NCBI RefSeq assembly: GCF_003970865.1
Contig: NZ_RXLZ01000005.1
Location: forward strand, 1-64,000
Origin: Stenotrophomonas maltophilia
Lineage (GTDB): Bacteria > Pseudomonadota > Gammaproteobacteria > Xanthomonadales > Xanthomonadaceae
Length of the DNA: 64,000 nt
Reading direction: 5' to 3'
Shown here: positions 15,419 to 24,702 of the stretch, one piece after another
Numbering within the stretch: position 1 is the stretch's first letter
Layout of the letters: each line of letters opens with the position of its first letter
Notes under the pieces: model-generated
The model's database searches: none
What the model was told of the DNA's origin: nothing
What the model saw: the letters and a program-made list of their open reading frames with translations, nothing else
Program-made: the position numbers and the translations under genes

Positions 15419-17698
15419 TCAGATCGCGCAGGCGCCACTGGCGCAAGCGTCCTCGGTGACGGCGGTCGATGCATCGTCGGCGCCATCGCGGGTGTTGTGG
15501 TAGTACAGGGTCTTGATGCCGAGACGGTATGCAATCAGGAGATCCTTCAGAAGTTGCTTCATCGGAACCTTGCCACCGGCGAAGCGACCCGGGTCGTAGT
15601 TGGTGTTGGAAGAGATCGCCTGGTCGACGAACTTCTGCATGACGCCAACCAGTTGCAGGTAGCCTTCATTGCCCGGCATCTGCCACAACAGCTCGTACTG
15701 GCTCCGTAGCGCCTGCAGTTCCGGCACCACCTGCTTGAGCACGCCATCCTTCGATTGCTTGACCGATACGAGGCCGCGGGGCGGTTCGATGCCATTGGTT
15801 GCGTTGGCGATCTGGCTGGAAGTCTCAGATGGCATCAAGGCGGTCAACGTCGAGTTGCGCAGGCCATGGCGGGCGATGTCGGTACGCAGCCCTTCCCAGT
15901 CCAGATGCAGGGGCTCGGCACAGACTGCGTCGACATCGCGCTTGTAGGTGTCGATCGGCAGCTCGCCTGTTGCATAGCGGGTATCGGCAAAAGCATCGCA
16001 GGCGCCCTGTTCGCGCGCCAGTTCCATGGAGGCCTGCAGAAGATGGAACTGAATTGCTTCGAAGGTCTGATGGGTCAGTGCCAGTGCGGAACCATCGGAA
16101 TAGCGCACACCATTGCGGGCAAGGTAGTACGCATAGTTGATTACGCCTACGCCCAGGGAGCGACGGGCCAGTGTGGCATCGCGCGCCACCTGCACCGGAT
16201 ACTGCTGGTAATCCAGTAGTGCATCGAGTGCGCGCACCACCAGCCGTGACAGCGATGCGAGCTCGGCAAGGTCGTCGATGGCGCCGAGGTTGAAGGCCGA
16301 CAGCGTGCACAGGGCAATCTCGCCCTCCTTGCCGTTGATGTCGTTCATCGGCGAGGTGGGCAGGGTGATTTCCATGCACAGATTGGACTGCCGGATCGGC
16401 GCGCGCGAGGGGTCGAACGCACCGTGCTGGTTGCAGTGGTCTACATTCTGGATGTAGATGCGTCCTGTACTTGCGCGCTCCTGCATCAGCAGTGAGAACA
16501 GCTCCACGGCCGGAAGCGCTCGCTTGCGGATTGCCGGATCGGCCTCATGGCGGAGATAGAGCGCCTCGAAGGCCACCTGGTCGGTGAAGAAGGCGTCATA
16601 CAATTCTGGAACATCGTGCGGCGAGAACAATGTAATGTCGCGGCCTTCGATCAGACGCTGGTACATCAGCCTGTTGATCTGGATGCCGTAGTCGAGATGG
16701 CGGATGCGGTTCTCTTCGACGCCACGGTTGTTCTTGAGCACCAGCAACGATTCTGCCTCCAGGTGCCACAGCGGGTAGAACAGGGTGGCGGCGCCACCGC
16801 GGACACCTCCCTGCGAGCAGGATTTCACTGCGGCTTGGAACATCTTGAAGAACGGTATGCAGCCCGTGTGCTGGGCAGCACCTCTGCGGATTGCGCTGCC
16901 CAGTGCCCGGATGCGGCCTGCGTTGATGCCAATGCCTGCCCGTTGCGAGACATAGCGGACGATCGCACTGGTCGTCGCGTTGATGCTGTCGAGGCTGTCG
17001 TCGCACTCGATCAGGACGCAGGAGCTGAACTGGCGCAGCGGTGTACGCACGCCGGACATGATTGGTGTCGGCAGGGAGATCTTGAATAGTGAGGTAGCGT
17101 CGTAGAACGCTTTCACATAGTCCAGCCGCTGCGCACGCGGGTAGCGCGAGAACAGGCACATCGAGACCAGCATGTAGAGAAACTGTGGTGTTTCGTAGAC
17201 ACGCCGATCGACGCGGTTCTGGACCAGATACTTGCCTTCCATCTGCTTGACCGCTGCATAGGCCAATTGCAGATCGCGCGAGTGATCGAGTTGCGCATTC
17301 AGAACCTCCAGCTCATTTTCATCGTAGTCGGTGAGGACGTGACGGTCATAGAGCCCCATTCCGGTGAGCCGGCGCAGGTGGTCGGCCAGTCGCGGAGGTT
17401 CGAAGCGGCCGTAGCAGATCTTGCGCAGGTGGAGGATGGACAGGCGTGCTGCAAGGTACTGGTAGTCCGGAGTGTGCTCGCTGATCAGGTCGGCGGCAGC
17501 CTTGATCAGGGTTTCATGGATCGTATCGGTGCGGATGCCGTCGAAGAACTGGAGTCGGGAGGCCAGCTCGACCTGCGAGACCGACACGTTTTCCAGCCCT
17601 CGTGCTGCCCACTGGATGACCTTGTGGACCTTGTCCAGATCCAGTACTTCGCTTCGGCCGTCGCGCTTGATGACCTTCATCTCATCCCTGTTCTGCAT
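15419..17698 (-). CDS. nrdA: Class Ia ribonucleotide reductase, alpha subunit NrdA
   Basis: 759 aa (E. coli 761) from [15 protein letters not shown], with CCAGGAGAAG upstream. N-terminal ATP-cone (activity control by ATP/dATP), then the ten-stranded catalytic barrel: active-site cysteines in FSSCVLIEC and ALCTLSAFN, the radical loop NLCME, the radical-transfer tyrosine pair in KTLYYHNT, and the C-terminal redox shuttle CASGACAI. Reduces NDPs to dNDPs. First gene of nrdA-nrdB-ferredoxin; the promoter carries tandem NrdR boxes. Confidence 0.97.
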   Translation of the reverse strand: MQNRDEMKVIKRDGRSEVLDLDKVHKVIQWAARGLENVSVSQVELASRLQFFDGIRTDTIHETLIKAAADLISEHTPDYQYLAARLSILHLRKICYGRFEPPRLADHLRRLTGMGLYDRHVLTDYDENELEVLNAQLDHSRDLQLAYAAVKQMEGKYLVQNRVDRRVYETPQFLYMLVSMCLFSRYPRAQRLDYVKAFYDATSLFKISLPTPIMSGVRTPLRQFSSCVLIECDDSLDSINATTSAIVRYVSQRAGIGINAGRIRALGSAIRRGAAQHTGCIPFFKMFQAAVKSCSQGGVRGGAATLFYPLWHLEAESLLVLKNNRGVEENRIRHLDYGIQINRLMYQRLIEGRDITLFSPHDVPELYDAFFTDQVAFEALYLRHEADPAIRKRALPAVELFSLLMQERASTGRIYIQNVDHCNQHGAFDPSRAPIRQSNLCMEITLPTSPMNDINGKEGEIALCTLSAFNLGAIDDLAELASLSRLVVRALDALLDYQQYPVQVARDATLARRSLGVGVINYAYYLARNGVRYSDGSALALTHQTFEAIQFHLLQASMELAREQGACDAFADTRYATGELPIDTYKRDVDAVCAEPLHLDWEGLRTDIARHGLRNSTLTALMPSETSSQIANATNGIEPPRGLVSVKQSKDGVLKQVVPELQALRSQYELLWQMPGNEGYLQLVGVMQKFVDQAISSNTNYDPGRFAGGKVPMKQLLKDLLIAYRLGIKTLYYHNTRDGADDASTAVTEDACASGACAI

Positions 17699-17764
17699 TG
17701 CTTCTCCTGGACGCTGCTGCCTCGCCGCAAGCCCTTCCGGGTGCGCTGCTCTGGCTGGAGTGCT

Positions 17765-17811
17765 GGACAATATATAGTGGTTTTTCTTTGGTCAAGCACA
17801 ATATGTTGTGT
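17765..17811 (-). promoter_or_regulatory. nrdA promoter with tandem NrdR boxes
   Basis: Box 1 at 17765-17780 (CCACTATATATTGTCC on the - strand) and box 2 at 17796-17811 (ACACAACATATTGTGC on the - strand) both resemble the NrdR consensus ACACWATATATWGTGT. Their starts are 31 bp apart, about three helical turns, as in known NrdR sites. On the - strand TTGACC (17790-17795) and TATATT (17769-17774) form a possible -35/-10, so box 1 covers the -10. Confidence 0.82.
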
Positions 17812-18183
17812 TTTTCATTGAGGCAAAGAGTGTCGCGCTCTGCGCCTCCTATGCCGCGCAGGGTGTCGCCGAGCAGCAGCCCTTGCTGCTGTTGGGTTTC
17901 CGCGGGTGTGCCGGCCTGGCCGAAGCGCGGGCAGGCCTTAAGAAAAAAGACGGGCGCCGCAGAATTCCTTTGGGATGTCTCTGCACGCCGCACGGCATTG
18001 CCGCGGAGGCACGGGGAATCCGTCGATGTCCGATGGTCGGAAGCATCCAACCGGTATCGATGAAAGCCGCGAAGGCTGATCGCATCACCCCGTCCCGCAC
18101 GCAACCTGTACGGGCACGCGGGCAACGCTGGATCGTCGCTGCCAATCCTCTACCATGGGCCACCCCGCCCGGACGTGCCGCCC
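17812..18183. other. Non-coding region upstream of nrdA and the AI-2E-type permease
   Basis: About 370 bases between divergent genes. Short ORFs on both strands have no recognisable protein features. I looked for a cobalamin riboswitch (RNR genes sometimes have one) and did not find a convincing B12 box. No terminator with a strong hairpin is visible. Confidence 0.5.
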
Positions 18184-19209
18184 ATGCAAGACGCCCTCGT
18201 TGCCCAGCCCAAGCCCCCCGTTCCGAGGATCGCGGCCTGGCTGATGATGCTGCTGGGCATGTGGCTGGCGTTGAAGCTGGGCCTGGTGGTAACCCTGCTG
18301 TCGGGGCTGCTGGTGTTCCAGCTGACCCACGTGCTGGCGTCCACCGTGGAAGGCAGGCTGCCACCGGGACGGGCACGGGCAATCGCGGTGATCGTGCTGT
18401 CGGCGATCATCATCAGCGGGCTGGTGCTGGCCGGGATCGGCGTGGCGTCGTTCTTCCGCAACGAGACCGGCGGGCCGGACGCGCTGCTGGCGCGGCTGAT
18501 GGATATCCTCAATTCGTCGCGCCACCAGGTACCGGCGCTGCTGCAGCCGTATATCCCCGAGGACATGCCGGCGCTGCGCGCGGCGCTGAATGACTGGGCC
18601 GCCGAGCACCAGCGCCAGCTGGGCGTGGCCGGCACGTCGGTGGTGCAGGTGGGCGTGCGCGTGCTGATCGGCATGGTGCTGGGCGCGATGATCGCGCTGT
18701 ACGACGAACTTCCGCTGCCGAAGATGGGGCCGCTGGCGCAGGAGCTGATCGGGCGCACCAGCCGCCTGGCCACCGCGTTCCGCCAGGTGGTGTTCGCGCA
18801 GGTGAAGATCTCCCTGCTCAACACCGTGTTCACCGCCATCTTCCTGCTGGGCGTGCTGCCGTTGTTCGGCGTGCACCTGCCACTGTCCAAGACGCTGGTA
18901 CTGATCACCTTCATCGCCGGCCTGCTGCCAGTGGTGGGCAACATCATCTCCAACACGATCATCACCATCGTCGCGCTGTCGGTCTCGTTCTACGTGGCCG
19001 TGGCCGCGCTGCTGTACCTGATCGTGATCCACAAACTGGAGTACTTCCTCAATGCGCGCATCGTCGGCGGTGAAATCCAGGCGCGCGCCTGGGAGCTGCT
19101 GCTGGCGATGCTGGTGATGGAAGCGGCGTTCGGCCTGCCCGGCCTGGTGGCGGCACCGGTGTTCTACGCCTACGTGAAGCGCGAACTGGTCGACCAGCGC
19201 TGGATCTGA
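18184..19209 (+). CDS. AI-2E family transporter (YdiK/PerM type membrane protein)
   Basis: 341 aa from the ATG at 18184; a GTG nine bases earlier is possible. About eight hydrophobic helices, a soluble stretch in the middle (residues about 95-160), and the conserved C-terminal part with LPVVGNIISNTIITIVAL and KLEYFLNARIVGGEIQ, the family's best conserved motif. Members are uncharacterised permeases; the AI-2 export role shown for one member should not be assumed. Stands alone. Confidence 0.85.
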   Translation: MQDALVAQPKPPVPRIAAWLMMLLGMWLALKLGLVVTLLSGLLVFQLTHVLASTVEGRLPPGRARAIAVIVLSAIIISGLVLAGIGVASFFRNETGGPDALLARLMDILNSSRHQVPALLQPYIPEDMPALRAALNDWAAEHQRQLGVAGTSVVQVGVRVLIGMVLGAMIALYDELPLPKMGPLAQELIGRTSRLATAFRQVVFAQVKISLLNTVFTAIFLLGVLPLFGVHLPLSKTLVLITFIAGLLPVVGNIISNTIITIVALSVSFYVAVAALLYLIVIHKLEYFLNARIVGGEIQARAWELLLAMLVMEAAFGLPGLVAAPVFYAYVKRELVDQRWI

Positions 19210-19371
19210 CCCGGCGTGACCTGTCGCATCTGACCGGCTGGACGGGGGGCGCCGGCGTTGTCGGCGCGTTCGCGCGCGCTGCGCTATATCCATCCCTGCG
19301 GATCGTACGGCGCTGGCTTGGCGCCGCCGGAGCCGCTCGCTACAGTGAGCCGCACTTCAGGGGAATTCTGC

Positions 19372-21114
19372 ATGGCCGGCAAGGCATCGCCCATCAGGTT
19401 GCGGACCTGGGTCTGGATCCTGGCTGGGCTGTTCGTGGTGTGCACGTTGCCGTTGATGGCCATCGCCCTGGCCCAGGGCACGCTGCGCTACACCGGTGCC
19501 GAAGACAACCTGGCCAGCCTGCGCCAGCTGCGGCAGACCTTCGATCTTGCCAACCTGGCTTCGGCCGAACGCGGCCCGGCCAACAGCCTGCTGGGGGCTG
19601 ACCCGGCCGACGCCGCCGAACAGGCGCGGCTGGCCGCGCAGCTGGGGGCCGCGCGCAGGCGGGTCGACACCGCCATGCTGCAGCTGGACACGGTACTCAA
19701 GGACGACCCGGGCGTGCTGGATGAGCATGGCCTGCTGGCCGACGCGCAACGTCGCCTGCAGTCGGCGCGTGCTGCGGTCGACCGGGTCGTGGCGCTGCCC
19801 CATGACGCACGCCGGGTGGAGGAGGTGGAGCGTGCGATCAGTGGCATGTTCGCCGTGGTTGATCGCCTGCACCTGCTGACCTCGGCACAGATCAACGTGC
19901 TGGTCAGCGCCGACCGTGAAGCGGCGATTCCGGCGATGCAGGGCCAGGTGCTGATCGATCTTCGCGAGCATGGTGGCCGCCTGGCCTCGAACGTGATGGC
20001 GCCGGTGGCGGTACCGGGGGCATGGCGCGAGGAACAGGTACGCGCTGCGCTGCAGACCGAGGGCCGCCTGCTGGAGCTGTGGCGGTTGGCGGGCAGCCAC
20101 GAGTCGGTGTTCCGCAGTGACCCGGAATTGTCATGGCACTGGGACATGGCGCGACGGCAGTTCTTCGGCGAGTCGCTGCCGATGATCGAGCAGTTGATCG
20201 AGGATGGCCGCCGTGGCGTACCACCGCCGTGGACCGCTGCCGAATTCACCATGCGCTACGTGCCCACCCTGCAGTCGCTTGAGGCGTTGCGCGATGGCTA
20301 CCTGAGCGTGTCCATCGCCCGCTTCGAACGCACCCGCAACCGCGAGGCCATGCGCCTGGCGGTGCTGGTGGCGACCGCGCTGGGCACGCTGGTGGTGCTG
20401 GGCGTGGCCCTGCGCATTGCCCACCTGCAGATCCTGCAGCCATTGCTGCAGGCGCAGAAGCAGGTGATCCAGCTCGCCACGGATGCACCCGGCCCGGAGC
20501 AGCATGTCACCCATCCGCTGGCCGAGATGCAGCGCCTGTTCGATGCCATCGAAGTGCTCCGTGAGAAATCGCGCGAGCGCTCGGCACTGACCAGCGAGCT
20601 GCGCCAGCTCGCTGGCACCGACGAGCTGACCGGATTGTTGAACCGGCGCGCGCTGGATGAGGTGGTGCAGCAGAGACACGCCGGGGGCGATGCAAGCGCC
20701 GTGGTGATCCTGCTGGACGTGGATCGCTTCAAGGCGATCAACGATGGCCATGGCCATGAAGCCGGCGACGAAGTGCTGGTGCAGGTGGCGCAGTTGCTGC
20801 AGCAGCACCTGCGCCGCAGCGACAGCATCGCCCGCTATGGCGGCGAGGAGTTCCTGGTGCTGCTGGACGACGGTGATCTGGCCGGTGGCCGCCAGCTGGC
20901 CGAGTCATTGCGATTGGCCCTGCAGCAGATGGACATCGCGCTGGCCGGCGGCACCGTGCTGCGGGTGACCGCCAGTTTCGGCGTGGCCGAGGGCGGCACC
21001 GACGCACTGGGCTGGCGCAGCCTGCTGCGTGCCGCCGATGCGGCCATGTACCGGGCCAAGGCGCAGGGGCGTGATCGGGTACGGGTGGCGGGTGGCGGTC
21101 GAGGCACCCGCTGA
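19372..21114 (+). CDS. Membrane-anchored diguanylate cyclase with periplasmic sensor region (GGDEF)
   Basis: 580 aa. TM helix at about residues 12-34, a large helical periplasmic region rich in Ala/Leu/Arg (35-325), a second TM helix at about 328-350, a HAMP-like linker and a GGDEF domain. The active site reads GGEEF (490-494), a functional variant, with LDVDRFKAIND before it and an RxxD inhibitory site at 481-484. Predicted to make c-di-GMP in response to an unknown periplasmic signal. Monocistronic; ATG chosen after CAGGGGAATTC. Confidence 0.88.
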   Translation: MAGKASPIRLRTWVWILAGLFVVCTLPLMAIALAQGTLRYTGAEDNLASLRQLRQTFDLANLASAERGPANSLLGADPADAAEQARLAAQLGAARRRVDTAMLQLDTVLKDDPGVLDEHGLLADAQRRLQSARAAVDRVVALPHDARRVEEVERAISGMFAVVDRLHLLTSAQINVLVSADREAAIPAMQGQVLIDLREHGGRLASNVMAPVAVPGAWREEQVRAALQTEGRLLELWRLAGSHESVFRSDPELSWHWDMARRQFFGESLPMIEQLIEDGRRGVPPPWTAAEFTMRYVPTLQSLEALRDGYLSVSIARFERTRNREAMRLAVLVATALGTLVVLGVALRIAHLQILQPLLQAQKQVIQLATDAPGPEQHVTHPLAEMQRLFDAIEVLREKSRERSALTSELRQLAGTDELTGLLNRRALDEVVQQRHAGGDASAVVILLDVDRFKAINDGHGHEAGDEVLVQVAQLLQQHLRRSDSIARYGGEEFLVLLDDGDLAGGRQLAESLRLALQQMDIALAGGTVLRVTASFGVAEGGTDALGWRSLLRAADAAMYRAKAQGRDRVRVAGGGRGTR

Positions 21115-21183
21115 TCGTGGCATTCATCGCCGGCGCACGTGGTCCTGCCTAGACTGGGCCTCCGATCGCTGCAGGAGCCCTCC

Positions 21184-21621
21184 ATGATCTTTCGCCCTGT
21201 GGTCGCCACGGCACTGCTGGCCGGGTTGTTGGCCGGCTGTGCTTCGACCGCTTCCCAGACCAGCGCCGACGCGCCTCGCCATCCTTCCATCGCTGCCGAC
21301 CTGAGCCCGGTACCGGCCTTCACCGGCGGTGGCACTGGCTGGAGCATCGAGATCGCCTCCACCGGCAAGGGCAACCACGACGCCAGCCTCAGTGCCGATG
21401 GACGCACCCACAAGGGCGTGCTGCGCTACCTCGGCCAGCCGGCCGATGCACCCGGTTCGCTGATCGTTCTCAACGGCGAGCTGGGCAAGCAGCCGGCCAT
21501 CGTCGAGATCAAGCACGAGTCGTGCCGCAATTCCGAAGGCGTGGACACGCTGGCCAGCGTGCAGGTGACGATGGAAGGGCAGCCCCAGCGCCGTGGCTGC
21601 GGCCACCTGGCCGTGTACTGA
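21184..21621 (+). CDS. Putative lipoprotein, unknown function
   Basis: 145 aa. Signal peptide with lipobox LLAGC (residues about 16-20), so probably membrane-anchored in the periplasm. The mature part, about 125 residues, is a small beta-rich domain (GWSIEIASTGKGNHDASLS, GVLRYLGQPADAPGSLIVLN) with two Cys near the end that could form a disulfide. Not a family I can name. 14 bp before the GNAT gene. Confidence 0.72.
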   Translation: MIFRPVVATALLAGLLAGCASTASQTSADAPRHPSIAADLSPVPAFTGGGTGWSIEIASTGKGNHDASLSADGRTHKGVLRYLGQPADAPGSLIVLNGELGKQPAIVEIKHESCRNSEGVDTLASVQVTMEGQPQRRGCGHLAVY

Positions 21622-21635
21622 TCCTGTGCGCCGTC

Positions 21636-22139
21636 GTGCTTGAGATTCCAACCCTGCACACCGTGCGCCTGCGGCTGCGTCCACAGCAGCTGGATGACTT
21701 CGGCGTCTATGCCGCGTTCCTGGCCTCGCCGCGTGCGCGGGGCATGGGCGGGCCGTTCGGTGAGGTGGCGGCGTGGGGCCAGTTCTGCCACGACCTGGCC
21801 AGCTGGCATCTGTTCGGGCATGGCGCGTTGATGATCGAGCGCAGTGATACCGGTGCCTGCATCGGCCAGGTCGGGATCAATCATGGCCCGTTGTTTCCTG
21901 AAAAGGAGCTGGGCTGGTTGCTCTACGACGGCCATGAAGGGCAGGGCTTTGCCACTGAAGCGGCCGGTGGACTACGCAACTGGGCGTTCGAGGTGGCGAA
22001 GCTGCCGACGCTGGTCAGTTACATGGCACCGGACAACCTGGCATCGCAGGCCGTCGCGCGGCGCCTGGGCGGCGTTCTCGACACGCGGGCGGTGCGCAGT
22101 GATGCCGATGATCTGGTCTACCGCTACAGCACCAGGTAG
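21636..22139 (+). CDS. GNAT-family N-acetyltransferase (RimJ/RimL-like)
   Basis: 167 aa from a GTG (MLEIPTLHTVRLRLRP); no ATG occurs before the conserved start TLHTVRLRLRP, typical of the RimJ-type group. Acetyl-CoA-binding region is in ELGWLLYDGHEGQGFATEAAGGLRNWAF, with the QGFATEA loop as the pyrophosphate-binding motif. Substrate unknown. The TAG stop codon is the TAG of a SMAG repeat (22136-22158). Confidence 0.85.
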   Translation: MLEIPTLHTVRLRLRPQQLDDFGVYAAFLASPRARGMGGPFGEVAAWGQFCHDLASWHLFGHGALMIERSDTGACIGQVGINHGPLFPEKELGWLLYDGHEGQGFATEAAGGLRNWAFEVAKLPTLVSYMAPDNLASQAVARRLGGVLDTRAVRSDADDLVYRYSTR

Positions 22140-22158
22140 TGCCGGCCGCTGGCCGGCA
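22136..22158 (+). repeat. SMAG (GTAG) repeat, monomer
   Basis: GTAGTGCCGGCCGCTGGCCGGC. It sits between two converging genes, supplies the stop codon of the GNAT gene, and ends where the DUF2867 gene stops, so one hairpin separates both transcripts. Confidence 0.8.
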
Positions 22159-23553
22159 TCACCGGTGTACCGGGGGCATCATCCACGCGTCAACGGTGGC
22201 CAGATCCGGCGCCAATGCATGCTCGACAGCGCGCCGCAGCAGCGCCGGTGCCACGTAGTGCCGGTGTGCGGCATCGATCAGCGCCATGTAGATGCGGCCG
22301 AACGCATTGCAGGTCTGCACCCGTGAGCCGAGGCTGATCTCGAACTGGCCATCGGCACAGCGCTGGACCCTCACGCTGCTGCGGAAACGCAGATGGCGAT
22401 CGTCGGCGCCGAGCAGCACTTCGGCACAGTCATCTTCTGCATCGACGTGCGAATCCAGCACTGGATAGCGGCCGGCGAACAACCGGCTGCGGTCGGTCGA
22501 CAGCAGTGACGATACCGGGCAGCCGAGCGGTGACGTACGCAGCCGCAACGGCGCCACGAGGCGGTTACGCAGCGCCATCAGGTGGCCTACGCCGGTGGGG
22601 GGATTGCGCAGGAAGCCTTCCAGTACATCGGCCAGCAGCGCCGACGCGGAGTGATGCGCGACCTGCGCGCTGTCCAGGCGCAGCGTGGTCTGGTCCTGGT
22701 AGTGGCTGTGCGGCAGGGCCGCAGGCAGCAGTCCGTGCGTGGCGACGGCCCCTGAATGGACGGGATAGGCCGGTGTGGCGCGTTCGACGAACCCGCGCAG
22801 CGGCCGTAGTGGAATCCGACGCAGCGGACCGAGCAGGGCACGGGTACGCGCGCACAGCCGAGCACTCAGGCTGGGCGGCGCTGCCTGCAGGGACAGTTGC
22901 AGCAGCGGCGCTGCCGCGAGTGTGGTGGCCGATGGCCAGTGCGCATCGGGCAGTACCTCGGTCAGGCTGGGGATATCGGCGGCATTGCGCTGCACCTGTG
23001 CACGGGCCTGCTCGCTCATTGCGCCGGCCAGTTCATTGCTGTGGCAGGACAGCGCGAACAGCGCTGGATGTGCGCGATGGTTCGATGCGAACTGATGCCA
23101 GGTGCCACCGCCGAAGCGCACGGTAAACAGGCAGTCCGGTGGGATGCGGATGCGCCGAAGCGTGCGCGCGAAGGCACCGGGATCTTCTGCCAGCTGCGCG
23201 TCGGAGGCGGTGGCGAAGCGCAGCTCGGCCCCCGCACTGCCGGCGATGGCGGTGAACATGCGCGGGCCTGCATGGCGATGAAACGGGTGGCCACTGGCAC
23301 CGACGGTGAAGCTGTACAACGAGGAGGCATCCCCTTGTTGCAGATGCATGCCGCCCAGTCGCGCCGAAGGCTCGTCCAGCGCATCGATGAAGGCCGGGTG
23401 GTGGCGCTGGCGCTGGCTGGCGTCGGTCACCAGCGCATCACCGGCGCCGATGCCGAGCTGCGCGATCAAGGTGACTTCGGTCGGGCTGCTGCCCTCCTGG
23501 GCTGGGAGCTGAACCCATGGGAACGAACGGCGGTGGCGGGTCGAACCGGGCAT
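22159..23553 (-). CDS. Cupin-like plus DUF2867 domain protein
   Basis: 464 aa from the second ATG (MPGSTRHRRSF), seven bases after AAGGAG. N-terminal half (about 1-200) looks like a cupin metal site: GHPFHRHAGPRMF and, further on, GTWHQF. C-terminal half (about 300-455) matches DUF2867: LMALRNRLVAPLRLRTS, VLLGADDRHLRFRSSVRVQ, TCNAFGRIYMALIDAAHRHYV. I know no function for the combination. 24 bp downstream of the ArsR-type gene and probably co-transcribed and controlled by it. Confidence 0.75.
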   Translation of the reverse strand: MPGSTRHRRSFPWVQLPAQEGSSPTEVTLIAQLGIGAGDALVTDASQRQRHHPAFIDALDEPSARLGGMHLQQGDASSLYSFTVGASGHPFHRHAGPRMFTAIAGSAGAELRFATASDAQLAEDPGAFARTLRRIRIPPDCLFTVRFGGGTWHQFASNHRAHPALFALSCHSNELAGAMSEQARAQVQRNAADIPSLTEVLPDAHWPSATTLAAAPLLQLSLQAAPPSLSARLCARTRALLGPLRRIPLRPLRGFVERATPAYPVHSGAVATHGLLPAALPHSHYQDQTTLRLDSAQVAHHSASALLADVLEGFLRNPPTGVGHLMALRNRLVAPLRLRTSPLGCPVSSLLSTDRSRLFAGRYPVLDSHVDAEDDCAEVLLGADDRHLRFRSSVRVQRCADGQFEISLGSRVQTCNAFGRIYMALIDAAHRHYVAPALLRRAVEHALAPDLATVDAWMMPPVHR

Positions 23554-23577
23554 CGTCATGCTCCTTGGCAGGGTGGA

Positions 23578-23889
23578 TCAGCGGGCAGGGGACTTGCGGC
23601 GCGCGCGTGCTTCGCGCTTGAGCGGACCGCCGACCGGACAGACTTCGGCCGCCCACGAGAACAACGTGTTGGCCAAACGGTCGGGCACCTGCCGGAAGTA
23701 CACGAACTGACCGCGCTTCTCGCGTTCGATCAGGCCGGCTTCCTCGAGGATGCGCAGGTGGCTGGACAGCGCCGGCTTGCTGAAGTCGAAGCGTTCGGCC
23801 AGTTCGCCCGCACTCAACTCGCCGGCGCTGAGATAGGCCAGGATCTGCCGGCGGGCGGTGGAGGCGAGGGCTTCGAAGATACGGTCCAT
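23578..23889 (-). CDS. ArsR-family winged-helix repressor (SdpR-like autorepressor)
   Basis: 103 aa. Winged HTH: RRQILAYLSAGELSAGELAERFDFSKPALSSHLRILEEAGLI, then the wing REKRGQFVYFR. No metal-binding CxC motif, so it is not an arsenic sensor; it resembles the SdpR-type autorepressors. An AT-rich inverted repeat lies just upstream of its start, and the cupin-DUF2867 gene follows. Confidence 0.88.
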   Translation of the reverse strand: MDRIFEALASTARRQILAYLSAGELSAGELAERFDFSKPALSSHLRILEEAGLIEREKRGQFVYFRQVPDRLANTLFSWAAEVCPVGGPLKREARARRKSPAR

Positions 23890-23897
23890 GGAGAGCT

Positions 23898-23917
23898 AAT
23901 TAACTAATTCGTTAATT
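23898..23917. promoter_or_regulatory. Inverted repeat, probable ArsR operator
   Basis: AATTAAC-TAATTC-GTTAATT, perfect 7-bp arms with a 6-bp spacer, 9 bp upstream of the ArsR-type ATG in an AT-rich island within GC-rich DNA. Position over the promoter suits autorepression. Confidence 0.65.
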
Positions 23918-24017
23918 GATATTCCTCCCGTCGGTGGCGGCTGTCAAGCCCTGACCCATTGCGCGGCGCGCCCGGGCTTTGCCATCCTCCCTGCTGTTTT
24001 CGTAGCGTGGAATCCCG

Positions 24018-24599
24018 ATGCGTCCTGCGTTCTGGCTGGCTTTGGTCCTGCTGCCCACCCTGGCGGTGGCGCAACCCGCGCGTACGCCCAAGGCCAAGGC
24101 CCCGGCGCAGGATCCCTTCAGCGAGCTGTTCGACACCGCCTGCATGCAGCACATCGGGGCCCCGGCGCGGTTGCAGTCGCTGATGGAATCCAATGGGCTG
24201 TCGCCGCTGCAGCCGGCCGAAGCCGCCACGCTGTTGCAGGGGCAATCGGGCGTGGCCTGGATGGTGCCTCTGGCCAGTGGCCGCTATGCGGTGAGCTGGG
24301 CTGACGATGGCACGTGCACGGTCTACGCCGAAAAGGCCGACGCGGCGGTCGTGCAGAAGGGATTCGCCCGGTTGGTGCAGGCCGCACCGAAGCCGTTGCA
24401 GGTGCGGTCGCTGCCAGGGCGTGGGCCACTGTCGGCCGACCAGGTGGCCATCCAGTACGGCTGGGCCACGCCGGGGCAGGGCAAGCTGCAGGTGCGATTC
24501 CGCCTGGTCACCCGGCAGGCGGCCGAAGCCGGGGTACAGGCGATGGCCTCGGCGGCCCCGGGCGAAGCGATGCTGGAGCAGGGCGCGCCTGGACCCTGA
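24018..24599 (+). CDS. Secreted protein of unknown function
   Basis: 193 aa. Sec signal peptide MRPAFWLALVLLPTLAVAQ. The mature part has FDTACMQHIGAPARLQSLMESNGLSP, a Gly/Trp-containing mid-section (WMVPLASGRYAVSWADDGTCTVYAEK) and two Cys likely to form a disulfide. It recalls the NMCC_0638-type small periplasmic family, but I cannot confirm that. Monocistronic. Confidence 0.72.
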   Translation: MRPAFWLALVLLPTLAVAQPARTPKAKAPAQDPFSELFDTACMQHIGAPARLQSLMESNGLSPLQPAEAATLLQGQSGVAWMVPLASGRYAVSWADDGTCTVYAEKADAAVVQKGFARLVQAAPKPLQVRSLPGRGPLSADQVAIQYGWATPGQGKLQVRFRLVTRQAAEAGVQAMASAAPGEAMLEQGAPGP

Positions 24600-24640
24600 C
24601 AGGGGCCATGCTCGCGATTCAGCCTTTCACGTGGCATGTG

Positions 24641-24664
24641 GTATATCGTTTATCGATAAATCAA
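24641..24664 (+). promoter_or_regulatory. Palindromic AT-rich promoter/operator of the DUF2975-XRE pair
   Basis: Perfect 12-bp palindrome TTTATCGATAAA (24649-24660) next to a TATATCG, so TATCG half-sites repeat seven bases apart. It stands about 40 bp before the DUF2975 start in an otherwise GC-rich region. Likely bound by the XRE protein of the same operon (inference). Confidence 0.5.
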
Positions 24665-24702
24665 CCCCGGGGCGGCGAGGCCACCCCAATGCCGGAGGCC
24701 GC

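Noticed and set aside
17682-18125. 147-codon - strand ORF covering the nrdA promoter
   Set aside because: It would run through both NrdR boxes and the nrdA RBS; no conserved features.
17812-18183. Possible cobalamin riboswitch or small gene upstream of nrdA
   Set aside because: Some B12-box-like words occur on both strands, but the conserved core order is missing. Short ORFs here have random-like composition.
23578-23889. Arsenic resistance operon
   Set aside because: The ArsR-type protein lacks the metal-binding cysteines, and no arsenate reductase or arsenite pump is near.
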